A stretch of 64,000 bases of DNA from JBKEDC01 sp047975205 (lineage in GTDB: Bacteria; Bacteroidota; Bacteroidia; Bacteroidales; Prolixibacteraceae): positions 62,001 through 126,000 of the forward strand of contig JBKEDC010000005.1 in assembly GCA_047975205.1 (NCBI GenBank), read 5' to 3'. This document shows positions 36,655 through 45,720 of this stretch, one piece after another. Both the position numbers and the translations under genes were made by a program. The notes beneath the pieces were generated by a model. The model saw nothing but the letters and a program-made list of their open reading frames with translations, ran no database searches and was not told the origin of the DNA. Position 1 is the first letter of the stretch; every line of letters starts with the position of its first letter.

Positions 36655-38307
36655 ATGCTTCAGGAATTATATATATCCAATTACGCTCTTATTGAAGAGC
36701 TTCACATTAAATATTACAGACGATTTAATATTATTACAGGTGAAACAGGCGCAGGTAAATCAATTATATTGGGTGCTTTAGGATTAATAATGGGGCAGCG
36801 AGCTGACCTGTCAGTTTTGCGTAATACTGAGATTAAATGTGTAGTTGAAGCTATATTTAATGTCCAAAGTCTCAACTTAGAGAAGTTGTTTGATGATAAT
36901 GACATAGATTATGACAAGCAAACAATCCTTCGTAGAGAAATAAGCCCCAAAGGTAAGTCGAGGGCTTTTATAAATGATACTCCTGTTACACTGAAAGTAC
37001 TGCAGAATATATCTTCTTGTTTAATTGACATTCACTCTCAGCATCAAAATCTTTTATTGAGCGATAATTCTTTTCAACTAGATTTAGTTGATCTTGTAGC
37101 TGAAAATAGGCAGCTGTTAGATGTATACGACGAAAAGTTCAGATACTATCAGCAACAAAAACGAGCGCTACAAGACCTGATAATAAAAGCAGAGCGAACA
37201 AAGGGCGACTTAGATTACCTCCAATTCCAATTCACACAGCTCGAAGAAGCCAAGTTGAAAGGCGATGAGCAAGAATTATTAGAGGAGGAACAATCAACCT
37301 TAGAACATGTAGAGGAGATAAAATTGACTTTCGGTAGCTTTACAGAAGAAATGTCTCAAGATGAGGTTGGTGTACTTGCTAGGTTAAAGGAGCATTTAGC
37401 TAAGTTCAGGAAGATGGCAGACATTGCTCCTACGGCTAAAGAATTGTCAGAACGTTTAGAATCTTCTTATTTAGAACTAAAGGATATAAATGATGAGTGT
37501 GCAATCCTCACAGATGAAATAGAATATAATCCGGAACGAATAAATGAAATCACGGATCGATTGAATCTTATTTATTCTTTGCAACAGAAATTCAGAACTG
37601 AATCTGTACAAGGATTAATGGATTTGCGCGATGAGTTTGAAACAAAAATAGAACAAATATCTTCGTCTGATGATAATATTGAGAAACAAAAAACTATAGT
37701 AGAAGTTCTTTTATCCGAATTGACAAATATGTCGGAGGGTATCAGTGAAAGACGACTAGCAGCAGCTCCATCAATAGAGCAAGACATTGAAAGTGTATTG
37801 CACAAGCTAGGAATGCCTAATGCTAGATTTAAGTTGAATTTCAAACGGTTAGAATCAATAACGAATACCGGGATTGATACGCTTATGTTTGCATTTGCAG
37901 GAAATAAAAATAGTGGATTACAAGATATAAGTAAGGTGGCATCAGGAGGAGAGATCTCTCGTGTTATGTTAGCTGTAAAATCACTGATAGCTAAAAAAAA
38001 GTCATTGCCAAGTATTGTTTTTGATGAAATAGACACCGGAATATCAGGAGAGGTTGCCGTTAAAATGGGGGATATTTTAAAAGAACTATCCGAGAATGTT
38101 CAAATTCTAAATATTACGCATCTACCCCAAATCGCAGCAAAAGGAACACACCACTTTAAGGTGTATAAATACGATAAAGGAGAGCAAACCTTCACGTCAA
38201 TCAAAGAATTGGGAACAGAGGAGCGTGTAGATGAACTAGCCTTAATGTTGGCAGGTGAAGGAGCTACAGAAGCAGCTCGTCAAGCAGCCCGTGAGCTGCT
38301 TAACTAA
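36655..38307 (+). CDS. recN: DNA repair protein RecN
   Basis: A 550-residue SMC-like ATPase of double-strand break repair. The N-terminal head has MLQELYISNYALIEELHI and Walker A TGETGAGKSIILGALG. The Q-loop region contains LIDIHSQHQNLLL. A coiled-coil middle (about 155-375) separates it from the C-terminal head with signature ASGGEISRVMLAVKSL and Walker B IVFDEIDTGISGEVAVKMG, followed by ITHLPQIAAKGTHHFKV. Length and motifs are standard. Last gene of the bamD operon, converging on the alcohol dehydrogenase gene. Confidence 0.97.
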   Translation: MLQELYISNYALIEELHIKYYRRFNIITGETGAGKSIILGALGLIMGQRADLSVLRNTEIKCVVEAIFNVQSLNLEKLFDDNDIDYDKQTILRREISPKGKSRAFINDTPVTLKVLQNISSCLIDIHSQHQNLLLSDNSFQLDLVDLVAENRQLLDVYDEKFRYYQQQKRALQDLIIKAERTKGDLDYLQFQFTQLEEAKLKGDEQELLEEEQSTLEHVEEIKLTFGSFTEEMSQDEVGVLARLKEHLAKFRKMADIAPTAKELSERLESSYLELKDINDECAILTDEIEYNPERINEITDRLNLIYSLQQKFRTESVQGLMDLRDEFETKIEQISSSDDNIEKQKTIVEVLLSELTNMSEGISERRLAAAPSIEQDIESVLHKLGMPNARFKLNFKRLESITNTGIDTLMFAFAGNKNSGLQDISKVASGGEISRVMLAVKSLIAKKKSLPSIVFDEIDTGISGEVAVKMGDILKELSENVQILNITHLPQIAAKGTHHFKVYKYDKGEQTFTSIKELGTEERVDELALMLAGEGATEAARQAARELLN

Positions 38308-38317
38308 GCTTATTTTT

Positions 38318-39475
38318 TTATAATCGCGACCGTAAAATAATGCCGACAGCTTTCCAATCGATGTCTTTATGTTCACCATCGTGTTTGTTTCGTTCTTTGA
38401 AACGACGTTCGATTTCACAAATACTTTCTTCTCCTACATTGTAGTCAGATAGACAGCAAGAAATGCCCATTTTATGAAAAAAGTTGATTGTGGCATTAAT
38501 AATAGTATTAATCCTTTCATCTTTAGAACCTAGTGTAATGCCAAACACTCTTTCTCCATATTGTAAAATTTTACTTTCCTTATCTTCTCGTTTGTAGTGC
38601 ATTACACCCGGTAAAACAATAGCTAAAGTCTTGGCATGATCTATTCCATGTAGAGCTGTAAGCTCATGTCCGATTTGATGTGTACTCCAATCTTGTGCAA
38701 CACCAACAGCTATCCAATGATTTAACGCATTAGTGGCACACCACATATAATTAGCAGCAGCCTCGTAGTTTGTTTTGTCGACGAGCACTTTGGAACCCTC
38801 TTCAATAAGTGTTTTTAGAATACCTTCTGCATATCGATCTTGCAATGGCGAATTTACATTATAAGTAAGATATTGCTCAATAGTGTGTACGAACGAATCG
38901 ACCACGCCATTAGCAATCTGATTATCAGGCAAGGTGGCTATACATTCCGGATCTAGAATAGAGAATTGAGGGTAAACGAGCAAACTTTGAAACCCGAGTT
39001 TCTCTTTGTTTTGCAATCGAGATATCACGGCATTGCCATTCATTTCAGATCCGGTTGCCGGCAAGGTCATAACACACCCTATGGGCAAAGCTTGCTTCAC
39101 GGCATTACCTCCCGATCTTAGGATGTCCCATTTGTGCTCTCCTTCGTAACAATGAGCTGCAGCGATAAATTTAGTTCCATCGAGAACAGATCCGCCTCCA
39201 ACGGCCAATAGAAAATCTACTTTTTCATGTTGGCAAATTTCTACGGCTTGCATCAATGTTTCATATTTCGGATTTGGTTCAATACCTCCAAATTCAATAA
39301 TGTCGAGTCCTTTAGTTGCCTCTAGCACTTGATTGTAAATGCCATTCTTAAAAATACTGCCACCGCCATAAGTCATTAGAATCTTTCCGGTTCTAGGAAG
39401 CTCATTGGGTAATTCAGCTATTTGTCCTTTTCCGAATAAAATTTTTACCGGATTCTTATAGGTAAAATTTAACAT
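38318..39475 (-). CDS. Iron-containing alcohol dehydrogenase (YqhD/BDH-like)
   Basis: A 385-residue group III alcohol dehydrogenase. NAD(P)H is bound in the N-terminal half (ILMTYGGGSIFKNGIY, VDFLLAVGGGSVLDGTKFIA); metal-binding residues sit in the C-terminal helical half (GVVDSFVHTIEQYL, DWSTHQIGHELTALHGIDHA with several His). The ILMTYGGGSI and GGGSVLDGTK blocks resemble the YqhD/butanol dehydrogenase branch, which reduces short-chain aldehydes to alcohols, usually with NADPH. A single gene, end-to-end with recN 10 bases away. Confidence 0.94.
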   Translation of the reverse strand: MLNFTYKNPVKILFGKGQIAELPNELPRTGKILMTYGGGSIFKNGIYNQVLEATKGLDIIEFGGIEPNPKYETLMQAVEICQHEKVDFLLAVGGGSVLDGTKFIAAAHCYEGEHKWDILRSGGNAVKQALPIGCVMTLPATGSEMNGNAVISRLQNKEKLGFQSLLVYPQFSILDPECIATLPDNQIANGVVDSFVHTIEQYLTYNVNSPLQDRYAEGILKTLIEEGSKVLVDKTNYEAAANYMWCATNALNHWIAVGVAQDWSTHQIGHELTALHGIDHAKTLAIVLPGVMHYKREDKESKILQYGERVFGITLGSKDERINTIINATINFFHKMGISCCLSDYNVGEESICEIERRFKERNKHDGEHKDIDWKAVGIILRSRL

Positions 39476-40020
39476 GAGCTATTTTTTTATAATTTGATAC
39501 GACAAAAGTATAAATATAAGTATAAATATAGTCGTTAAAGTATCATAGAAGATATTATTTTTTAACGATTAATGAACAACTACATGCTATTTAGAATCGA
39601 AATATGATTTACGAACGTATATAAAATGCTTTTTTAGGGCATATATTTTTTTGCAGAAAACAATAGAAAAACGTTTTTATGCCCATACTTCTCAAAGAAA
39701 TAGAATAAAAATTGCTGCTTGCATCAATTATCAGTAAAGGATGAACTAAAAAGATGCTTTGATGATTTATGTTCTGTCGATAATAGCCTCTCAAAGTGTT
39801 TTTATGTGCTATAATTTCCTATAAAAACATGTAACATATTGAAGTGTAAGTTATTATATTTATTTTCTAGATTGCCAAAACCTTCTAGACATAGTTTGCT
39901 GAACTTTAATGCTTGCATCGTGTTGATTTATGCACAATTTATTGCAGCTTCATTATTCTATTTATTGTTGTATTTTTACGAGTACCAATTTTTATAAAAG
40001 GCGTTATTTTTGCACTTGAA
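39476..40020. other. Intergenic region without supported gene
   Basis: 545 AT-rich bases separating two divergently transcribed genes. A frame continues upstream of the next gene to 39913 but is hydrophobic filler without family resemblance. I see no RNA gene or repeat. Confidence 0.4.
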
Positions 40021-40590
40021 ATGAATGAGAAAATAAAATTTTTATTACAGAATTTACTTAAAGCATTTTTGTATTTCGCAATCCTAGTATTCATTTACTT
40101 GCTTTCTGAGAAGTATATATTTGCGCCTCATAAAGAGGAATGGAAAATGTATTTATATGCTAGAACACCATTGGTTTACTTAAGTTATATGTGCTCTGAA
40201 ATTTTTTTTGGAATACTTCCTCCGGAACTCTATATGAAGTGGGCTTTACACAAGCAAGGAGTGTTAAATTATTGGCAAGATGTAACTTTGTTTGCCTTTA
40301 TATCTTATGGAGCAGGCATACTAGCCTTTTATAGTGGAAGATGGTTAAGAGGCTCGCGACTTTTTAGATATTCAAGTAGAAAAGCCTTGAAAGATTTATG
40401 GCCAAAGTTTAGAAAGTATGGCTCAGTGTTAATTATTACGGCAGCCATGACACCCTTGCCATGGGCTTTAGTAAGCATGTTAGTTGGAACTACAGACTAT
40501 AAAATTAAACGTTATTTACTATTTGCGTTATCTCGTTTACTTCGATATGCTATTTATGGTTATGTGGTTTACCATTCAATTGATATTTAA
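40021..40590 (+). CDS. VTT/DedA-like membrane protein
   Basis: A 189-residue integral membrane protein. I start at the ATG at 40021 (MNEKIKFLLQNLLKAFLYFA); the frame is open farther upstream but without similarity. It has four to five hydrophobic segments. The stretch SYGAGILAFYSGRWLRGSRLFRY followed by YGSVLIITAAMTPLPWALVSMLVGTTDY resembles (in pieces) the VTT/SNARE-associated DedA family, whose members are lipid scramblases or flippases: a re-entrant loop with G and a 'TP.P' motif. The match is partial and the family call is tentative. A possible -7 box TATTTTTG (40005-40012) is very close to the ATG. Confidence 0.6.
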   Translation: MNEKIKFLLQNLLKAFLYFAILVFIYLLSEKYIFAPHKEEWKMYLYARTPLVYLSYMCSEIFFGILPPELYMKWALHKQGVLNYWQDVTLFAFISYGAGILAFYSGRWLRGSRLFRYSSRKALKDLWPKFRKYGSVLIITAAMTPLPWALVSMLVGTTDYKIKRYLLFALSRLLRYAIYGYVVYHSIDI

Positions 40591-40911
40591 GAGAAAAGAA
40601 TATTGCAGATAGTGTAAGAATAGATCTTACGAAATAATTTTCTTGAAGTAAGAATAATGAAAAAATAGAGAATATAATCTTAAGAAAAGATTGTTTTATA
40701 TATATGTAGATTGTTTATAAAGAATTATTGCTAAATTTGATGAGGTTAGTATCCAATACATTAAATTCGTAAAATATTTTATTGATATGCTGTGAACAGG
40801 GAGCTAAATGCTTAGTAAATGTTAATTATTAGTTGATTGATTAAACGAATGCAGATTTAGCTAGTCCATCAAAGAAGCACACGAATATATAATTAGATTT
40901 ATAGCAAGATT
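40591..40911. other. Intergenic region upstream of the Spy-like gene
   Basis: 321 AT-rich bases with no gene, terminator or repeat that I can support. Confidence 0.4.
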
Positions 40912-41412
40912 ATGAAAAGAATTTTTTTAACATTAGCAATTATAGTTGGCTTAAGTAGTGTAACTATGGCTCAGCGAGGAACAGGAACTCGTCCGTCACA
41001 ATCAAAAGAATATCAGCATCGAGCTCCCGGGGGTCCCGGTGGCAAGCGAATGTCTCCGGAAGAAAGAATTACCAAACAAATGGAGAGATTCTCTAAAAAA
41101 TTAGAGCTAACAGAAGAACAGCAAACAAAAGTGAAAGCTGTTTTAGAAGCTCAAGCAGCAGAAATGCAGACCCAAATGGAAAGCATGCGCGAGCAAATGG
41201 GAGATGATCCGGAAGCTATGCATGAACAAATGGAGGCTAATCGAGATGCTATGCATGAGCAAATGGAGGCCAGAATGGAAAAAAATGATGCTCAGATTAA
41301 AGCTCTTTTAACAGAAGACCAAAAAGTGCTTTATGATGAGATGAAAGGAGAAATGAAGGAAAGAATGGAAAAAGAACGGCGACCTTCCATTAATCATGCT
41401 GATGAAGATTAA
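40912..41412 (+). CDS. Spy/CpxP-like periplasmic protein
   Basis: A 166-residue exported protein with signal peptide (1-20, ending SVTMAQ). The mature part is Met/Glu/Gln-rich and almost wholly helical. It has two LT-x-x-Q-like motifs, LELTEEQQTKVKAVLE and LLTEDQKVLYDEM, which define the Spy/CpxP fold, and a small internal repeat MHEQMEANRDAMHEQMEA (two copies of an 8-residue unit). Relatives act as ATP-independent periplasmic chaperones or metal/stress sensors. A single gene followed by a strong terminator. Confidence 0.8.
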   Translation: MKRIFLTLAIIVGLSSVTMAQRGTGTRPSQSKEYQHRAPGGPGGKRMSPEERITKQMERFSKKLELTEEQQTKVKAVLEAQAAEMQTQMESMREQMGDDPEAMHEQMEANRDAMHEQMEARMEKNDAQIKALLTEDQKVLYDEMKGEMKERMEKERRPSINHADED

Positions 41413-41437
41413 TCTGTAAAATGCCAGATATATATAA

Positions 41438-41475
41438 AGAGAATGTCCAAAAAGTTTTGGGCATTCTCTTTTTTA
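41438..41475 (+). terminator. Terminator after the Spy-like gene
   Basis: A 15-base stem (AGAGAATGTCCAAAA / TTTTGGGCATTCTCT, one G-T pair) followed by six or more T, 25 bases after the stop codon. It shares the core TGTCCAAAAAG with the inverted-repeat element 75 bases downstream. Confidence 0.85.
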
Positions 41476-41526
41476 CTTTTAATTTATAAGCAACTGTTGT
41501 TATTGCCTGCAAGGCAAAACTGTAAC

Positions 41527-41636
41527 AAAAGGGTGTCCAAAAAGCGGCACCCTCCTGTTATGGATAGCCCTTTTAAGGCTGAGCTTGCAATTTGCAAGCG
41601 TGTGAAATCAAAATCTCACTTTTTGGACACCCTTTT
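41527..41636. repeat. 110-bp element with 18-bp perfect terminal inverted repeats
   Basis: AAAAGGGTGTCCAAAAAG (41527-41544) is repeated as its exact inverse at 41619-41636. Within it there are smaller palindromes: GCTTGCAA/TTGCAAGC (41583-41599) and AGCC/GGCT around 41566-41580. The right arm runs into seven T on the plus strand. It could be a MITE-like or REP-like intergenic repeat, a long structured terminator for the convergent genes on either side, or a small RNA. No flanking direct repeat is obvious, which speaks against a recent transposition. Confidence 0.7.
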
Positions 41637-41724
41637 TTTATTGCCCTCTTTTAGTCCGTTTTGTAGTTAAAAGCGATTCTCATTTTGTGAGCGGTGCAAC
41701 AAATAGCAACCTTGCTCATTAATC

Positions 41725-43896
41725 TTAGAACCACAAGCCGATATTCGCAGAAAAACTAGGTCTCTTCTGATAATTAGAAAGTCCGAAAGCAACATCTATC
41801 GGTCCTACCAATGTTTTTAGCGAATATTTTATCCCTCCTCCATATACAATTTTGTTCCTTAAAAACATATAGTTGGTATTCCCTTGAAATAATGTGTTAA
41901 ATTGAAGAGTTAGGTAATTCGATTTCATGAACATAAAGCGTAAGCCTGCAGATGCAATAGCGGAATATGGTTCTGTAGTGGAAATGGGAGGCATACCTAA
42001 AAAAGGAAAATGATAAGGAAGATACCGAGAATATAATTCGCCACCAACAAGTGTTGATTTTATGCCGGGATAGTCTCTTGTGAGTATAATTCTACTGTAT
42101 AAGTTAGCCGCTAATGTGAGTTTATGATTGATTGGTATCCAATTTTCAGAAGTTAATGTCAAATAAGATGATATTGTACCATCATCATAGTTGTCAAAAT
42201 CAGTTGTTAAATCAATCATCGTGTTTGTTCCAATCGAAGGAAAATAATAATCATCGAGATTGTCAACGGCGAAATAAGCACTGGTTCCGGTGAATAAAAA
42301 TTTAGAATCATCGGGTGTATTTCCATGGAAATATTCTTCTTGAAGTGATAACCCCATTCTAACTCCACTAAAACGCTGTTCTAAATAAGCTTTGCCCGCA
42401 GTGTAAAGTAAATCTGATTTATAGGCGCGTTTTCCATCTTTAAAAACGGTGAAGTCTTGATACTTTATATTGTATTTAAATCCTAAATCGGGAAAATGCA
42501 GCCAGTTAGTTTCTACAACAGCTTGGAATCCGGGATTAGCTGAAAGCTCAGTGCTTAGGGAAACAAAACCAACAGAGCGTGTGTAATCTTTCCAAGTTAA
42601 GTTGTGCAAGATAGCTGCCATTTCAGTCGTGTTAATGCGAAGACCAATATTCTGACTCATTGTCGGTTGTGATTTGATGTTGAATACCAATGTTTTGCCA
42701 TTGTCATTATCCTCCAATGAGAAATAAACATATTTGAAGCTTCCTAAGCCGTATAGGCGATCGACAGCCGCTTTGATATCAGCATAATTATAGGTGACAT
42801 CTACCGGCAGGTGTATAATTCTTGTGAGATATTCGTTATTATATTTATGGTCGCAATCAAATCTTACTTGACTGATATACCACTTGTTTTGTTCAATATA
42901 ATGCTGTGAAACTTTCGCCTCTTTATGTAGGTTATACTTTTTCTTCAAGGCCCTTATTTCATCAACCTTTTTCTTTGCAGCATCCATTCCTCGAAGGTAT
43001 AATGTGTCGCAAGCCTGCTTGGTGAAAGTAGCGGTGCCATATCCGGAAACATCAGGCTGTATGCGAACATCGCAGAGAGATAAATACTTATCTTTCCCCT
43101 TGCTATACATATTGATAAGGTTCGACATGATGTCGCCGACAGAGTTAATGTGGTCAGCATCGAAATAAGCATCTCTAAGGTCAACCCCTATAATAATATC
43201 GGCACCCATATTTTTTGCCACATCAACGGGGAAGTTATTTACTACACCACCATCAACAAGAACTTGTTTTCCTTTCCTCGCAGGTTCAAACACACCGGGG
43301 ATAGCCATGCTGCTATACATGGAATAGGGAAGATTTCCTTTGGTAGTAACAACCTCATCTCCGGTAGTAATATCTCCTGCAACGCTGGCAAAAGGTATTG
43401 GAAGTTTCATGAAATCGCCATCAACGGGAAAATTAGCTGTAAGTCCGGTGAATAGATTTACGACATTCTGACCACTCATAACCCCTTGTGGAATAATGAG
43501 CTTATTTTCTTTTATGGGTAATGAAATCAAATAACGCTGCTCTATTGCCTTACTGGGCACGGATAGGTATCTTCGGTTCACGTCATCAGTTAACAAAGAA
43601 TCCCAGTTTTGTTGTCGCATAAGACATAATAAGGAATCGGCATCATATCCGGAAGCATAGAATCCGCCAACTAGGCTACCAATACTGGTACCAACGATTA
43701 AATCAATAGGTATTCCCTCTTCTTCCAATACTTTGAGCACGCCTACATGACTGAATCCTTTAGCTCCTCCGCCACTCAATACGACAGCAACAGTCGGACG
43801 GTTTGGATTCTTTGGAATAGTCGGTAAATCTTGTGCCTGTATGTGAGAAGAAAAAAGTAAAAGCAAAAAAAGAAGAGAAATTTGTATTTTCGTCAT
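41725..43896 (-). CDS. Patatin-like phospholipase fused to an outer-membrane beta-barrel
   Basis: A 723-residue protein. I start at the ATG at 43896 (MTKIQISLLFLLLLFSSHIQ) giving a signal peptide that ends QA; the in-frame TTG six codons upstream overlaps a likely -7 box. Residues about 30-290 are a patatin/RssA domain with oxyanion motif VLSGGGAKGFSHVGVLKVLE, nucleophile Ser in GTSIGSLVGG, and catalytic Asp in LVDGGVVNNFPVDVA. A POTRA-like segment (about 330-410) links it to a C-terminal 16-strand Omp85-type barrel ending FSANIGLWF. The architecture matches PlpD/FplA-type (type Vd) autotransporters, which display or secrete a lipase. It converges on the Spy-like gene. Confidence 0.93.
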   Translation of the reverse strand: MTKIQISLLFLLLLFSSHIQAQDLPTIPKNPNRPTVAVVLSGGGAKGFSHVGVLKVLEEEGIPIDLIVGTSIGSLVGGFYASGYDADSLLCLMRQQNWDSLLTDDVNRRYLSVPSKAIEQRYLISLPIKENKLIIPQGVMSGQNVVNLFTGLTANFPVDGDFMKLPIPFASVAGDITTGDEVVTTKGNLPYSMYSSMAIPGVFEPARKGKQVLVDGGVVNNFPVDVAKNMGADIIIGVDLRDAYFDADHINSVGDIMSNLINMYSKGKDKYLSLCDVRIQPDVSGYGTATFTKQACDTLYLRGMDAAKKKVDEIRALKKKYNLHKEAKVSQHYIEQNKWYISQVRFDCDHKYNNEYLTRIIHLPVDVTYNYADIKAAVDRLYGLGSFKYVYFSLEDNDNGKTLVFNIKSQPTMSQNIGLRINTTEMAAILHNLTWKDYTRSVGFVSLSTELSANPGFQAVVETNWLHFPDLGFKYNIKYQDFTVFKDGKRAYKSDLLYTAGKAYLEQRFSGVRMGLSLQEEYFHGNTPDDSKFLFTGTSAYFAVDNLDDYYFPSIGTNTMIDLTTDFDNYDDGTISSYLTLTSENWIPINHKLTLAANLYSRIILTRDYPGIKSTLVGGELYSRYLPYHFPFLGMPPISTTEPYSAIASAGLRFMFMKSNYLTLQFNTLFQGNTNYMFLRNKIVYGGGIKYSLKTLVGPIDVAFGLSNYQKRPSFSANIGLWF

Positions 43897-44047
43897 AGCG
43901 AATATTTTCGTCAAAAATAAATAAAAACAACCAATAATGTAACAAACTAAGGTGGATTAAGATTACGTATATTTTGGTTAGTTTTGTGTTTTCCATATTT
44001 TGAGAAACTGAATTTGATCGCTTTTTATTGGAATTTTTACAATAGCT

Positions 44048-44863
44048 ATGAGAAATAAAAAAATGTCGGAACAAAAAATAATGGTTTACTGTGGTTTCCA
44101 TGAATCTGATTATTATGCAATAGCCCATGGAATACGTATCAGTGAAATATTCCAATTGCAATTATGCTTATTTCATTCACTGGAAACTACTGCGTTGAAA
44201 TCTGACGCCCAACTGCGTTTGTCGGCAATGATTAAACGTGTGAAATTAACGAATCCCGATATTTCTATAGCTAGTCTGTGCTTAAAAGGAACCCTGGCAG
44301 ATACCATCGGACGAGTTACAGATGGTTTTGACGGCATTATGATGATATGCTCTACCATGGATTTGAAATTTAAAGTGAAAGCCTTGCAGCAGAGTAGAAT
44401 CCCTTTTTTGTTTGTGGGAAAATGGGAAGAAGACTTTCTCAACTACAAGCATATTATACTCCCAATGGATTATAGAAAAGTAATGAAATCTAGTGCTCTG
44501 TGGGGAACTTATTTTGCGCGTTTCAATCAGTCGAATATTGAATTATTATCGGCGAATGAAAAAGATGGTGAGAATAAAAGGAAGTTGGAACTCAATGTGC
44601 AAGCATTTGAAAAAATAATGAATGGTTTCGGCTTGAAGTACAAACGTACTCAAGCTGTAAAATCTAGCTTTACTTTGCCAAAGGAGGCTTTGGTTAAAGC
44701 TAAAAAGCAAAAGAGTGACTTGCTGATTATTCCTGCAAGTCAGAAAGTCACTCTTATTGATTTATGGATAGGTTTGCCTGAAATGAGACTAATAAAACAA
44801 GCAGAGGGGGTTCCTATCATGTGCATTAATCCTACGCATGATATGCTAGTACTTTGTGATTAA
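44048..44863 (+). CDS. Universal stress protein (tandem Usp domains)
   Basis: A 271-residue protein with two Usp-like halves: residues about 8-125 (KIMVYCGFHESDYYAIAHGI, then IMMICSTMDLKFKVKALQQS, IPFLFVGKW) and about 130-271 (YKHIILPMDYRKVMKSSALW, SDLLIIPASQKVT, GVPIMCINP). The classic G-x2-G-x9-G-[ST] ATP loop is not seen in either half, so it belongs to the non-ATP-binding type or is diverged. Two in-frame starts exist, 44048 and 44063; neither can be preferred from the sequence. Its stop codon overlaps the original end of the SDR gene on the other strand. Confidence 0.82.
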   Translation: MRNKKMSEQKIMVYCGFHESDYYAIAHGIRISEIFQLQLCLFHSLETTALKSDAQLRLSAMIKRVKLTNPDISIASLCLKGTLADTIGRVTDGFDGIMMICSTMDLKFKVKALQQSRIPFLFVGKWEEDFLNYKHIILPMDYRKVMKSSALWGTYFARFNQSNIELLSANEKDGENKRKLELNVQAFEKIMNGFGLKYKRTQAVKSSFTLPKEALVKAKKQKSDLLIIPASQKVTLIDLWIGLPEMRLIKQAEGVPIMCINPTHDMLVLCD

Positions 44864-45618
44864 ACTTTGTTGAAGTCTCGAGACGAAGCCTGATCTGTAG
44901 GCATGATAAGCAAATCATCAATATTTACATGTGCCGGTTGCGACGCTACAAAGTAAATTGTTTCAGCAACATCTTCGGCTGTAAGAGGTTTAAATCCTTA
45001 ATACACTTTGTCGGCTTTTTTTTGATTGCCCTTAAATCTTACAAGTGAGAATTCCGTTTCTACAGCCCCCGGACAAATAGTGCTGACTTTAATATGATGA
45101 GGCAATAACTCAATGCGCATGGCCTTGCTAATAGCAGAAACGGCATGTTTTGAACCACAATATACGGCACCGTTGGGGTAAGCCTCTTTACCGGCAATGG
45201 AAGAGATATTAATAATATGTCCGTTCTTTTGTTTAATCATCCAATTAGATACAATCTTGCTAACGTATAACAGTCCTTTGATATTGGTGTCAATCATTCG
45301 TTCCCAATCATCGATAGTTCCTTCATTAACATGATTTAGTCCGACAGCTAACCCGGCATTATTGAGCAATAAGTTGATGTTTTTCCAATCATCGGGCAGA
45401 TTGTTTAAACATTTTTCAACTTCTTCTTTTTGGCGAATATCAAAACAAAGACAAATAACTTCAGCGTGATTCATTTCCAACTCTTGTTGAACTTTGTTTA
45501 GTCGTTCTTGCCGTCTGCCTGTTAAAATTAATTTATAATTATGTTGAGCCAATAATTTAGCACAAGCTAGTCCGATGCCGGCAGTGGCTCCGGTTATTAG
45601 GGCAATTTTCTTTGTCAT
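44860..45618 (-). pseudogene. SDR-family oxidoreductase (YdfG-like) with in-frame TAA
   Basis: An intact short-chain dehydrogenase frame of 252 codons interrupted only by TAA at 44998-45000. Before the stop: Rossmann motif ITGATAGIGLACAKLL, NNAG in LLLNNAGLAVG, INISSIAGKEAYPNGAVYCG with catalytic S-Y-K (YCGSKHA), and TICPGAVETEFSLVRF. After it the same frame continues with family-like sequence GFKPLTAEDVAETIYFVASQ and LIMPTDQA to a natural stop at 44860. Homologues read KVYEGFxPLT at this point, so GAA to TAA (or CAA to TAA) is the simplest change. The 206-residue product would keep the catalytic residues but lose the last helix and strand, so it is probably unstable. YdfG-like enzymes oxidise 3-hydroxy acids such as serine or malonic semialdehyde relatives with NADP. 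Confidence 0.88.
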
Positions 45619-45720
45619 ATAGAATATGTTTGTAAATTATAGTAAAAAACATTGCTAAGATAGCTTACTTGATTATATTTGTTAGAGCATACACCTTTAC
45701 TTAATTAAAAGAAAAAAACT

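Noticed and set aside
39913..40020. Upstream extension of the VTT-like gene
   Set aside because: The added 36 residues are hydrophobic filler, while the ATG at 40021 gives a normal charged N terminus.
41443..41670. Plus-strand 75-codon frame across the inverted repeat
   Set aside because: It is made of terminator and inverted-repeat sequence, so it is unlikely to be translated.
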